Source: Marinomonas rhodophyticola
GTDB taxonomy: Bacteria > Pseudomonadota > Gammaproteobacteria > Pseudomonadales > Marinomonadaceae
Length of the DNA stretch: 64,000 bases
Direction of reading: 5' to 3'
Assembly (NCBI RefSeq): GCF_026113935.1
Contig: NZ_JAPEUL010000004.1
Coordinates: 186,001-250,000, forward strand
Below the pieces are notes generated by a model, which made no database searches, had not been told where the DNA came from, and saw only the letters and a program-made list of their open reading frames with translations. Positions within the stretch are counted from its first letter, which is position 1. Every line of letters starts with the position of its first letter. The translations under genes were made by a program, and so were the position numbers. Positions 40,783 to 49,205 of this stretch are shown in pieces.

Positions 40783-41991
40783 TTAGTATCCTGGTCTTCT
40801 AAAAGGATCAACAGCAGCATGGTCTTGGGGCCAGCGAGGAATAAAATCTTTACCCCCATCTCTAAAAGGAATTGGCTCATGACTCAACTCCATAGATTCA
40901 ATGCCTCCTTTATCAGCGTTGTATCTTTGTGGTGCCCTTCCTTTAGCCATTCTCTCTACGTTTTCTGCCCCATATTTGTTCGCTGCGCTTGGCATCGCAG
41001 ACTCGTTTTTTTCCAGAATCGGGTCCTGACAGTTGTCCAAGATGGTTGATTGCCTTTTGTAGTTAAATTGTATATATCGTCGCCTAATTTCCACCCCCTG
41101 TTTGCACCCCCAGAAAAAAGCCCAGATGAAACTGCCCTTGCTGGAAATAACCCCAGTATCGACACGGTTCCTAACCCCGACTCAGGGGGGATAGGATTTT
41201 CCAATGCCCACTGATCCCACTCCTTTTGCTGCTCAATTTTCCTCGCTCGCTCCCCTGCATCGTAAAGCGTATTCCCTGAGTTGTCTTTAATAACCGTCTG
41301 GTTCTTATCTCCCTTCGTTACTTCTACTTTATGCTCTTTATCCCATTTCTTATTTTCTTTCGAGTGATCTTTATCGTGATCCCATCGATTATTGTCATGG
41401 TCGTAGTTCGGATGCGAGTCGTAACCATCGGTTCCCGTGCCGTGTGACTTCAAACCCACTCGGGTCGGTAAATCTTAGCGGATTATTCCATACATAGCTG
41501 TAGCGGTTGTAGCTTTGTAAGTAAGTGGGCGCGGAGATCATCGGATCCGCACTGACGAATCTTGCGATCTCTGGATCATACACACGTCCGTTCATGTGGA
41601 TCAAGCCGACGTTGTCGAGGTGTTCGTGTCCGGTGAAGCCTCGAGGTGTCAAAAAGTTGGCGAGGTTAAAAGGTGTCAGGGATTGAGCTTCGGGTACAGG
41701 GAGATCGAGTCGTTTGCCCCATGGGTCGTAGAACAAGCGTTTGATGGCGCCACTCTCGCTGACGGTGGCGATCAGGCTGCCGAGGTGGTCCCGTAGGGTG
41801 TAGTGAATGGTTTCGTTGTGGTTGTCTACTTTATCGACGATGGCGACGTCACCGATTTGAATGCGGTGGTAGATGTGCTTGTCACGGATTTCTTTTTCGT
41901 AGCCGCCGATGTAGTAAATGGTTTTTGGAATGACGCCGGTGGTGGTTTGGCTTTTGATAGGGGTTGTTGTTGGTGTGGCGGATTGGGTTAG
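40783..41991 (-). CDS. Orphan Rhs core with HNH/EndoVII-like nuclease tip, interrupted by two frameshifts
   Basis: Three frames form one product of about 400 residues. The core runs from about 41991 (I-P-K-T-I-Y-Y-I-G-G-Y), and the His/Asp/Lys-rich pretoxin linker begins near 41445. The tip has V-R-T-R-F-W-K-N-E, then E-R-M-A-K-G-R-A-P-Q-R-Y-N, M-E-L-S-H-E-P-I-P-F-R-D-G-G and P-Q-D-H-A-A-V-D-P-F-R. That order matches HNH/endonuclease-VII-fold toxins of the LHH/SHH group found in polymorphic toxins. One base is extra near 41447 compared with the sister linker, and one A is extra in the seven-base run at 41006-41012. It would degrade DNA in a target cell if delivered. Confidence 0.65.
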
Positions 41992-42003
41992 TTTTTTGAA
42001 CTA

Positions 42004-42035
42004 AAAAAAGCCAATCACTTGATATGACTGGCTTT
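42004..42035 (-). terminator. Cassette terminator hairpin, copy 4
   Basis: A stem pairs 42007-42013 with 42029-42035, followed by a seven-base T-run on the minus strand, after the immunity gene at 42060. Confidence 0.75.
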
Positions 42036-42059
42036 GAAAGACAAGGGTCTAGTTAACTT

Positions 42060-42416
42060 TTAGTCGTTCCAATTTAGTTTTTTAAACAAATAGAAACTAA
42101 AAAACAATGTCCAAATAAGAGTAATAGCATTTGACACTAGAAAAGGCTGGTAATCATTTTTAGAAATTCCAATTCCAATTAGAATAGATCCTATAACAAT
42201 TTGAAACAATAACGTCACTAAAAAAAAACGATCAAACTTAGAAAAATAAAAGATATCCTTTCTTAATAAGACGACTGTCATGCAGATACCAATAATAATT
42301 AATTTTATATTAAATAAAAACAGTCCTGCTATTAGAAGATTTAGCCCTAAAAGTCCTGTTACCCATAAGGGAGCTGCATATGCGAGTCCCCATTTATCAT
42401 TGTATATATTCTTCAT
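42060..42416 (-). CDS. Candidate membrane immunity protein, four TM segments (variant)
   Basis: 118 residues from the ATG at 42416, which overlaps the tip's stop codon as TGATG; a TTG one codon earlier is less likely. It has four hydrophobic segments and is clearly related to the 110-residue copies (same K-N-I-Y-N-D-K-W-G-L-A-Y start) but diverged throughout. The overlap implies strict co-translation with its tip, as expected for toxin immunity. Confidence 0.7.
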   Translation of the reverse strand: MKNIYNDKWGLAYAAPLWVTGLLGLNLLIAGLFLFNIKLIIIGICMTVVLLRKDIFYFSKFDRFFLVTLLFQIVIGSILIGIGISKNDYQPFLVSNAITLIWTLFFSFYLFKKLNWND

Positions 42417-43595
42417 CAATATTGGTCTCTCTCTTCATTTTTAGCCGCTTCATTCATTAAGTGCACCTGCACTTGGCTCATTGCATCAATTGTGATTCTT
42501 GCTGGCATTTGAGCCATTCCTGGTAGCATATTAGGTAATTTGTCCCCTACAAATTTGTAACCACTAGACAGAGCTGCTCCCATCACTGCCGTTTCATTAG
42601 GATTCTCCGTAAAGAAAGTATCTATAAGTACAGCAGACCAACCTGTAGCTAAAGAAACAACACCAAAAAAAGTGGCTGCTGTAACTCCAGCAGGCCCTAC
42701 AAACAGTGAAACCGTTGCGGCATAGGATGCATACCTAGAAACTGTAGATAAGTAATTAGAAGCCTGTTGAGCCAGAGCATTCTGTCTAGCCGCTTGTGCT
42801 GCTGCTTGTGAATACCCACTGTTATCCCCTCGATTTCTTCGATCATTGTCATCATTATACCGAGGGGCTGATACGGTCATTTCAGATAGTGTGACACTAC
42901 CATCAGCCTGTTTGGTGGAACCGCTACTCGAGCCAGATTTATTATTACTCGACCCTGAGTTATTGTCACGATCATTACCATCCCGATCATTATCTCTATG
43001 GTGATCGTGCTGATCACGATCTCGTGATGCAGCATCAGTATCACCTCGTACATTATAGTAGCCACTCGGATCCGTGTATCTAAGCGGGTTGTTCCCAGTA
43101 TAAGAATAACGGTTATAGCTTTGCAGATTTTTTGGGGAGGGAATTAAAGGATCCGCGCTGACGAATCGTGCGATCTCTGGATCATACACACGTCCGTTCA
43201 TGTGGATCAAGCCAACGTTGTCTAGGTGTTCGTGTCCGGTGAAGCCTCGAGGTGTCAAAAAGTTGGCGAGGTTAAAAGGTGTCAACGATTGCGCTTCAGG
43301 CACAGGGAGATCGAGTCGTTTGCCCCAAGGATCATAGAACAGGCGTTTGATGGCGCCACTCTCGCTGACGGTGGCGATCAGGCTGCCGAGGTGGTCCCGT
43401 AGGGTGTAGTTTATGGTTTCGTTGTGGTTGTCTACTTTGTCGACGATGGCGACGTCACCGATTTGGATGCGGTGGTAGATGCGATTGCCACGGATTTCTT
43501 TTTCGTAGCCGCCGATGTAATACACCGTCTTTTTGATCACGCCGGTGGTGATTTGGTCTTTGATAGGAGTTGTTGCTGTCGCGGATTGAGTCAGT
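42416..43595 (-). CDS. Orphan Rhs core with membrane-active-type toxin tip (variant)
   Basis: The frame is open from about 43595, with GTG at 43540 (374 residues). The core ends at Y-T-D-P-S-G-Y near residue 160. The Asn/Asp/Ser-rich linker follows, then the conserved S-E-M-T-V-S-A-P-R-Y, an Ala/Gln helix, and a hydrophobic segment (about 265-310). The tail ends M-N-E-A-A-K-N-E-E-R-D-Q-Y. It is homologous to the tip at 39069 but differs strongly in the hydrophobic centre, as does its immunity partner. This suggests toxin and immunity diverged together. Confidence 0.65.
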
Positions 43596-43605
43596 TTTTG
43601 AACTC

Positions 43606-43638
43606 AAAAAAAGCCAATCACTTGATATGACGGGCTTT
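43606..43638 (-). terminator. Cassette terminator hairpin, copy 5
   Basis: A short stem (43610-43615 with 43633-43638) and a seven-base T-run on the minus strand overlap the 3' end of the lipoprotein gene at 43618. Confidence 0.6.
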
Positions 43639-44157
43639 GGTTGATGGTTGATCTGTCAAGGTGTGCTCAACACAAGGTACAAGATATTCGGGGTTTGTTG
43701 ATATTTTTTCATCTGTTACCCAATAGGGTTTAAACCACTTATTAGGGAGTTCTACGCTGCCCTTACCATCATCCATATTGGCAAAAATAGTCCAGTATCT
43801 CCCAGTTTCTCCCATTGCGGTGCTGACCACTTTTATAACAGTAAATGACGTTCCAGCTTCTTGCTTTGTTATGTAATTGTTATCACATAGCTTCGTTAGT
43901 AATGAAAAACCGGACGAACATTGAGGAAGTTGCATTTTCATTGCAAGTTCTTCTTCATTTTTAGGTAAGCAAGCATTCATGCTAAACGCCCCCATCTTCC
44001 TCATGTCTGAGCCGCATCTTGCATATAAAAAAGCATTTTGTACGGTCGTAAAACACTGACCGACTATTTCATTAGCCACAGCATCCTTGGTGCGGTCATA
44101 AGAAACAATCTCACACCCAGCACACAGAAAAAATGGTAACACAATTAAAAATTTCAT
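43618..44157 (-). CDS. Small lipoprotein, candidate immunity of the decayed first cassette
   Basis: 179 residues. The signal M-K-F-L-I-V-L-P-F-F-L-C-A-G-C ends in a lipobox with lipid-bearing Cys15. The mature part is Cys-rich (Q-C-F-T-T-V, Y-A-R-C-G-S, L-P-Q-C-S-S) with no recognised family. AGAAGG precedes its ATG, 7 bp after the stop of the decayed tip. A periplasmic lipoprotein immunity would fit a tip that acts on the cell envelope. This is inferred from position. Confidence 0.55.
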   Translation of the reverse strand: MKFLIVLPFFLCAGCEIVSYDRTKDAVANEIVGQCFTTVQNAFLYARCGSDMRKMGAFSMNACLPKNEEELAMKMQLPQCSSGFSLLTKLCDNNYITKQEAGTSFTVIKVVSTAMGETGRYWTIFANMDDGKGSVELPNKWFKPYWVTDEKISTNPEYLVPCVEHTLTDQPSTKARHIK

Positions 44158-44164
44158 TTACCTT

Positions 44165-44770
44165 CTAGAAATAACAACGGGCTACATGAGCTATGTAACC
44201 ATTATTCTTAGTCACCAAGTTTGCTCTTGGATTAAATAACAACTCAGCCGCCATATCATTAATGGCATCCCCAGCCCTAATATTAACTTGCATATTACCA
44301 GAAGCAACATTACCAAAGGGAAGGGGGAAGATATGTCCCCTTAAAGTGTAACCTGATAAAGCACCTAACATGATTTCACCCGAACTTACCCATTTTTCTA
44401 CGCGTTATAACCTGCTACGGACGCAGAGCAATAACCACTACATGCCTAAACATCGGCCACAGCAGCTGCAATAACAGTAAGGATGTCTTTATTTTTACTG
44501 ACATGTTTCTCTACTCGGCGATATTCGTGTCTGACAGAACGCTCTATGCACTTAAAGGCTTTGTTGGTCGAGAATACCCACTAGGGTCTGTCATTCTCAA
44601 TGGACTATTCCATTCGTAGCTCTAGCGGTTGTAGCTGTGCTGGTGCTTGCAGTATGGAATCCGCGCTCATGAAGTGTGCAATCTTTGGATCATACACGCG
44701 TCAGTTCATGTGGATCAAGCCGACGTTGTCGAAGTGCTCGGTCCGGTTAAGCTGCGAGGTGTCAAAAACA
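44165..44770 (-). pseudogene. Decayed Rhs core and tip
   Basis: From 44770 down to about 44590, degraded Rhs core is readable in shifting frames (H-F-D-N-V-G-L-I-H-M-N, then a stop where the sister copies read G-R, and T-D-P-S-G-Y). Below that, a tip-like stretch reads F-K-C-I-E-R-S-V-R-H-E-Y, V-I-A-A-A-V-A-D-V, stop, A-C-S-G-Y-C, and in another frame a final 68-residue part starting M-L-G-A-L-S-G-Y-T and ending V-A-R-C-Y-F. There are several stops and frameshifts plus base substitutions, unlike the single indels elsewhere. This is therefore a genuine old pseudogene. Confidence 0.7.
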
Positions 44771-44783
44771 GGCATGTTGATTG

Positions 44784-44825
44784 AAAAAAACGGGAAGATT
44801 AGCGTACCAATCTCCCCGTTTTTTT
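44784..44825 (-). terminator. Intrinsic terminator of the flavoprotein gene and island boundary
   Basis: A stem pairs 44785-44794 with 44815-44824, with A-run and T-run on the two sides. It lies 4 bp after the end of the minus-strand flavoprotein gene and separates it from the Rhs array. Confidence 0.8.
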
Positions 44826-44828
44826 ATA

Positions 44829-46441
44829 TCAAAGTGCAGTTTTGCTATTGATGCTCAATGCCATGGCTTCGGCGATTTTAATGCCGTCGATGGCCGCTGA
44901 CATGATACCGCCCGCGTAGCCGGCGCCTTCACCAGCTGGGTATAAGCCTTTGGTGTTGATGCTTTCTAGGCTATCGTTATCACGTTTGATATTGATTGGA
45001 GCCGATGTGCGTGTTTCTACACCCGTTAATAATGCATCATCAAAAGCAAAGCCTTTTATCTTTCTATTAAAAGCGGGAATGGCTTCACGGATGGCTTCGA
45101 TACAAAAATCGGGCAAGGCATCGGCAAGGTTGGTGAGTTTAATGCCAGGCTTGAAAGATGGCTCCACTGTACCGAGTTTTTCGGGTGTTTCATTACGTAA
45201 AAAGGCACCGACCGTTTGCGCTGGTGCATCATAGTTACTGCCGCCCAACTCGTAGGCAAGACTTTCTAGTTTGCGTTGGAATTCAATCCCTGCCAGTGGG
45301 CCACCAGGATAATCGGATGGATCAATACCTACTACGATGGCGCTGTTGGCGTTACGCTCATTGCGAGAATATTGACTCATACCATTGGTCACCACACGGT
45401 GTTCTTCCGATGTGGCGGCCACTACGGTGCCACCTGGGCACATACAGAAGCTGTAAACCGAACGACCATTTTTACAATGGTGAACCAATTTATAATCGGC
45501 GGCCCCTAAAATTTCGTTGCCGGCATTTGGGCCAAAGCGTGCTTTGTCGATAGCGGATTGCTCGTGTTCAATACGGAAGCCAACCGAGAAAGGTTTGGCT
45601 TCGATATAGACGCCTTTGTTGTGTAGCATCTCGAAGGTGTCACGAGCACTGTGGCCAATGGCGATAGCAATGTGTTTTGAATACAGTTTTTCACCGTCAG
45701 CCAGAGTGACTCCTGTTATTTGACCATCTTCAATGTGCAGATCGTCGACTCGGCTGCTAAAACGAATCTCGCCACCTAACTCAATAATTTGCGCGCGCAT
45801 TTTTTCGACCATGGCAACGAGCTTAAAGGTACCAATGTGCGGCTTACTGACGTATAAAATTTCTTCTGGTGCGCCCGCTGCAACAAATTCGTTGAGTACT
45901 TTGCGGCTGTATTGCTTTGGGTCTTTCACTTGGCTATAGAGCTTACCGTCAGAAAAAGTCCCTGCACCGCCTTCACCAAATTGCACGTTGGACTCGGTGT
46001 TGAGGATTTTTTGCGCCAGAAACCAAAGGTATCCTTGGTGCGTTCACGTACTTCTTTACCGCGTTCAAGCACGATGGGCTTGTAGCCCATTTGCGCCAAC
46101 ACTAAAGCTGCTAATAAACCACAAGGGCCAAACCCTATGATAATAGGGCGCTCAGTTAAGTTTTCAGGAGCTTGTGCCACAGGGTGATAGTTAAGATCTG
46201 GCGCGATTTTTACTTGTTGGTGATCGGCAAATTGGCTTAAAAGTGCTTGGTCACAGGTGGTTTCAACATCGATAGTGTAGATAAGAAAAATATTGCTTTT
46301 CTTTCTGGCATCGTAACCACGGCGAAAGACAGTAAAGCGAACGAGTTTCTCGACTGGAATGTCCAGCAAGGACAAAATAGCGTGTTCTATCGCGCTGGCG
46401 TCGTGATCAAGAGGAAGTTGGATATTGGACAGTCGTATCAT
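44829..46441 (-). CDS. NAD(P)/FAD-dependent oxidoreductase (COG2509-type), interrupted by one frameshift
   Basis: Frames 46441-46010 and 46010-44829 join when one A is added to the six-base run at 46007-46012, giving K-K-I-L-N-T-E-S-N-V-Q-F-G-E-G-G. The total is about 537 residues. There is an N-terminal domain of about 95 residues, then the FAD Rossmann motif G-F-G-P-C-G-L-L-A-A near residue 103, G-A-G-T-F-S-D-G-K-L, a catalytic-like C-M-C-P-G-G, and the final F-A-D-binding G-E-G-A-G-Y-A-G-G-I-M-S-A-A. It belongs to the uncharacterised FAD-dependent dehydrogenase family. No physiological substrate is known to me. Confidence 0.87.
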
Positions 46442-46590
46442 AGGAATCAATTGTATAAATGCTGGGTAAATGGCTAATGGCGGAGATAATACGATATTTC
46501 AGCTTAAAAAGCTGTTCCCAAATGACAGAAGTGACCTTCTAAGTGAGGCTACTTCTGTCAAATTGCTTTATGTGGAAACTAAGAATTAGC

Positions 46591-48027
46591 TTAAAACATA
46601 CCCAAAGCGTACCACCAAAGAAAATTCAGCGGCAGCAGTACCACGCTTGTCAGTACAAAGGTTGCCAAACAAACTTTGGTGACGGCACTGATGGATAAAC
46701 TTCCTAGAGCGATGGCCGTAATCAGCGGCGGTGCTTGATAAGGCAGCAAGACGTTCGAAAAGGCCAATACTTGTGTCATCAGCACAGCATGATTAGACAG
46801 CCCTGTTATGTTGGCAAGATGCTCCGCCATTGGTGTCATAATAGCAGGCACACCGGCTAAGTTAGTGACCACCGCCACGCACGTTGAAATAAAGGTCAGC
46901 AAGCTTAGGTTTAACAAGGGTGCATTAGCTGAGAAAGGAATCACGTCGGTTAAATAGTTAACTAATATGTTGCCCAGTCCCGAGTAAGCAATGATCGCGC
47001 TTAGCCCTATAATGCCAGCAGCAAACAACAGTGTGCCGTATTGAATGTCTTTATCTATACTGTTTTTTGCCATTAATCCAAGGCTTGGCCATAGACAAAC
47101 TAGCGCGGCAATAAGGCCAATCCAACCCGCAGAAATATGGTGCAGGGAATCTGTAAACCAAAACGCAAAACACGTACACAGTACAATCAAGAGGCGTGTT
47201 TCTATTTTGGTCATGGCCGACTTTTCGATTGTCGCTTGTACGGCTTGATTGGGTGCTTTATCAGGAAACAACCATAAAATGACGCCGATGGTCATGATTA
47301 ACTTTCCGAATCCTAAGATGGGAAAATGCAATAATAGGTATTCCCCATAAGATAAAGGCGCGTCATACAAGGCTTCTGTCATTCCCGACAACAACATGTT
47401 GGGGGCGTTGGCAGGTAAAATGGAAAAGGCGGGTAAAAATGTTCCGAATGCTGCGGCTAATAACATGCCCTTTCGGCCATTAGAATGTGAGTCGTAACCA
47501 AAATGGTCTGCAAGAGAAACAATAATAGGAATTAACAGTACGACCCGACTCACGCCAGATGGGATTAAAAACGCTAACCCCATGGCAAACAGCGCAATTT
47601 TAATAATCGTGCCTTGATAGCTATTGCCAAGAATCAGCATTAGTAAGCGCGTAGCGCGTGAATTAACTCCCGTGTGGTTAATCGCTGCGCCAAACACCAT
47701 GCCACTGAATAACAGCCAAAATGTTGACGATTGGAAGCCCGAAAATATCACCTGTGTTGGTGCCAATTGTGTGGCGGTTGCAAACGCAAACAATCCCAAT
47801 GCAGGCCAATAAGCGGGTACCAAAGACGTTGCCCAAAAGGCGATACAAATAAACAGTAGCCCTGCAGTTAAGGACTGAGGGAGGGTTAGATACTGATAGG
47901 AAACGGCACCTATGGCAAATGTCATCGCTACAATTAGATAAAGCGGCCAAGTTGGCTGGCTTGGTTTTTTCATTGAGGGAATGGGATGACCCTCTGCAGC
48001 CTGTGAAGGATGGTTTTTATTATTCAT
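46591..48027 (-). CDS. SLC13/DASS family anion permease
   Basis: 478 residues from the ATG at 48027 (GAGTG upstream); longer readings to 48069 would start inside a hairpin. There are about 11-12 hydrophobic segments after a polar N-terminus of about 35 residues. Family signs are the paired loops with I-L-P-A-N-A-P-N near residue 219 and the C-terminal V-V-T-N-L-A-G-V-P-A and N-V-L-L-P-Y-Q-A-P-P. Homologues move dicarboxylates or sulfate with sodium. The substrate cannot be told from the sequence. Confidence 0.85.
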   Translation of the reverse strand: MNNKNHPSQAAEGHPIPSMKKPSQPTWPLYLIVAMTFAIGAVSYQYLTLPQSLTAGLLFICIAFWATSLVPAYWPALGLFAFATATQLAPTQVIFSGFQSSTFWLLFSGMVFGAAINHTGVNSRATRLLMLILGNSYQGTIIKIALFAMGLAFLIPSGVSRVVLLIPIIVSLADHFGYDSHSNGRKGMLLAAAFGTFLPAFSILPANAPNMLLSGMTEALYDAPLSYGEYLLLHFPILGFGKLIMTIGVILWLFPDKAPNQAVQATIEKSAMTKIETRLLIVLCTCFAFWFTDSLHHISAGWIGLIAALVCLWPSLGLMAKNSIDKDIQYGTLLFAAGIIGLSAIIAYSGLGNILVNYLTDVIPFSANAPLLNLSLLTFISTCVAVVTNLAGVPAIMTPMAEHLANITGLSNHAVLMTQVLAFSNVLLPYQAPPLITAIALGSLSISAVTKVCLATFVLTSVVLLPLNFLWWYALGMF

Positions 48028-48045
48028 TTGACACTCTAAGGTCAA

Positions 48046-48081
48046 ATTCCGCCTTCTAAGAACAAACAAAGAAGGCGGAAT
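48046..48081 (-). terminator. Hairpin terminator after argC
   Basis: A perfect 12-bp GC-rich stem (48046-48057 with 48070-48081) lies 8 bp after the argC stop on the minus strand, followed by a short T stretch. Confidence 0.7.
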
Positions 48082-48088
48082 AAAGTGA

Positions 48089-49027
48089 CTAGCGAAGATT
48101 TACCGCAATGTCTTCAGCAAACCCCAACATGATATTAAGGTTTTGTACCGCGGCACCAGAGGCGCCTTTGCCGAGGTTGTCGAGCTTAGCAACCAAGACA
48201 CCTGACTTATTACCAGGCTCGCTTAGAACAGATAGCTCTATTTGGTTGGTGTCTTCAAGGCCATGTGGCGTCAAGAATGGTGCTGAGATATCGGCAACCA
48301 CATTAAAGCCATTTACCGTTACAAACGTGTCGTTGGCATACACTTCGGCCAATTTAGCTTGTAACTGCTCCATGGTGACATCGCCTTTTAGCTGAATGGG
48401 TAAGAAGGTCAGCATGCCTTGGCGGAAGTTACCCACACTAGGAACGAAGATTGGTGCCTTATCCAAGCCTGACCACTTTTTCATTTCAGCTAGGTGTTTG
48501 TGGTTGAAAGACAAGCCATAGGCACCAAATATAGGAGCATTTTTGGTGCTTTCGTAACGATCGATCATGGCGTTACCGCCACCGCTATAGCCAGACACTG
48601 CGTTAATAGAATAATCATAAGATGCTGGTAGTAAGCCAGCTTCAATCAACGGCTTCAACAGCAGAATCGCACCAGTTGGGTAGCAACCAGGGTTAGAGAC
48701 AAACTGCGCGGCTTTGATTTTGTCTCGTTGAGTGACATCAAGTTCAGGCAGACCATACACCCAACCGTCAGCGACACGGTGAACTGAACTGGCGTCTAAA
48801 ATACGGCAGCCTTCTTCTTTTGCCAAAATCACGCTGTCTTTCGCGGCGTCATCAGGTAGACAAAGAACCGTGACATCGGCTTCTTTCATTAAGCGACGCT
48901 TTTCTTCCACATCGCGTTTTTTGTCTGGATCGATACTGATGATTTCAATGTGTGGGTGATTGACTAGGCGATCTTTTACTTGCAGCCCTGTGGTGCCAGT
49001 TTCGCCATCAATAAATACTTTTTTCAC
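48089..49027 (-). CDS. argC: N-acetyl-gamma-glutamyl-phosphate reductase, type 2
   Basis: 313 residues, the short type-2 form. The GTG at 49027 is chosen because AAGGA lies about 10 bp upstream and the NADP motif D-G-E-T-G-T-T-G-L starts immediately. The catalytic cysteine is in S-N-P-G-C-Y-P-T-G near residue 117, followed by S-G-Y-S-G-G-G and H-K-H-L-A-E. It reduces N-acetylglutamyl phosphate in arginine synthesis. No other arg genes are adjacent. Confidence 0.94.
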   Translation of the reverse strand: MKKVFIDGETGTTGLQVKDRLVNHPHIEIISIDPDKKRDVEEKRRLMKEADVTVLCLPDDAAKDSVILAKEEGCRILDASSVHRVADGWVYGLPELDVTQRDKIKAAQFVSNPGCYPTGAILLLKPLIEAGLLPASYDYSINAVSGYSGGGNAMIDRYESTKNAPIFGAYGLSFNHKHLAEMKKWSGLDKAPIFVPSVGNFRQGMLTFLPIQLKGDVTMEQLQAKLAEVYANDTFVTVNGFNVVADISAPFLTPHGLEDTNQIELSVLSEPGNKSGVLVAKLDNLGKGASGAAVQNLNIMLGFAEDIAVNLR

Positions 49028-49205
49028 AGTGTGATTCCTTACTGGATGTCTTAAACCAAAACACATCAGGTCATCTTAATCGATTTCCTGTCTTTACTGT
49101 TTCTTTGGTTGGTGATTAATATTTGTTAAATAGTGTAATGCATCAAGGTGCGGCTGAATAGTTGATAGAAACGCTTAATCTTTAAAAAAAACGATTTTGT
49201 GCCTT

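Larger units (their letters stand above)
35387..44770 (-). other. Array of Rhs tip-toxin/immunity cassettes
   Basis: All cassettes read on the minus strand. Each begins inside the RHS-repeat-associated core (K-T-V-Y-Y-I-G-G-Y-E-K-E-I near the start, then G-F-T-G-H-E-H-L-D-N-V-G-L-I-H-M-N-G-R-V-Y-D-P). Most then have a variable tip, a small candidate immunity gene and a shared hairpin terminator. From high to low coordinates: decayed core plus tip with lipoprotein immunity; membrane-type tip with 4-TM immunity; nuclease-like tip with immunity; second membrane-type tip with 4-TM immunity; large tip with 68-residue immunity; toxin tail relic with a copy of the 4-TM immunity; and a core without tip. 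No recombinase or transposase gene lies inside. Confidence 0.85.

Noticed and set aside
36298-43638. Recurring short hairpins considered as a CRISPR-like repeat
   Set aside because: Spacing is 1.6-2.4 kb with genes in between, and each has a T-run on the minus strand, so they are terminators.
35387-44770. Island as a transposon or prophage
   Set aside because: No transposase, integrase, recombinase or phage structural gene, and no tRNA at either end.
44600-44851. Plus-strand frame of 83 residues near the island edge
   Set aside because: It is antisense to the decayed Rhs core and runs into the terminator.
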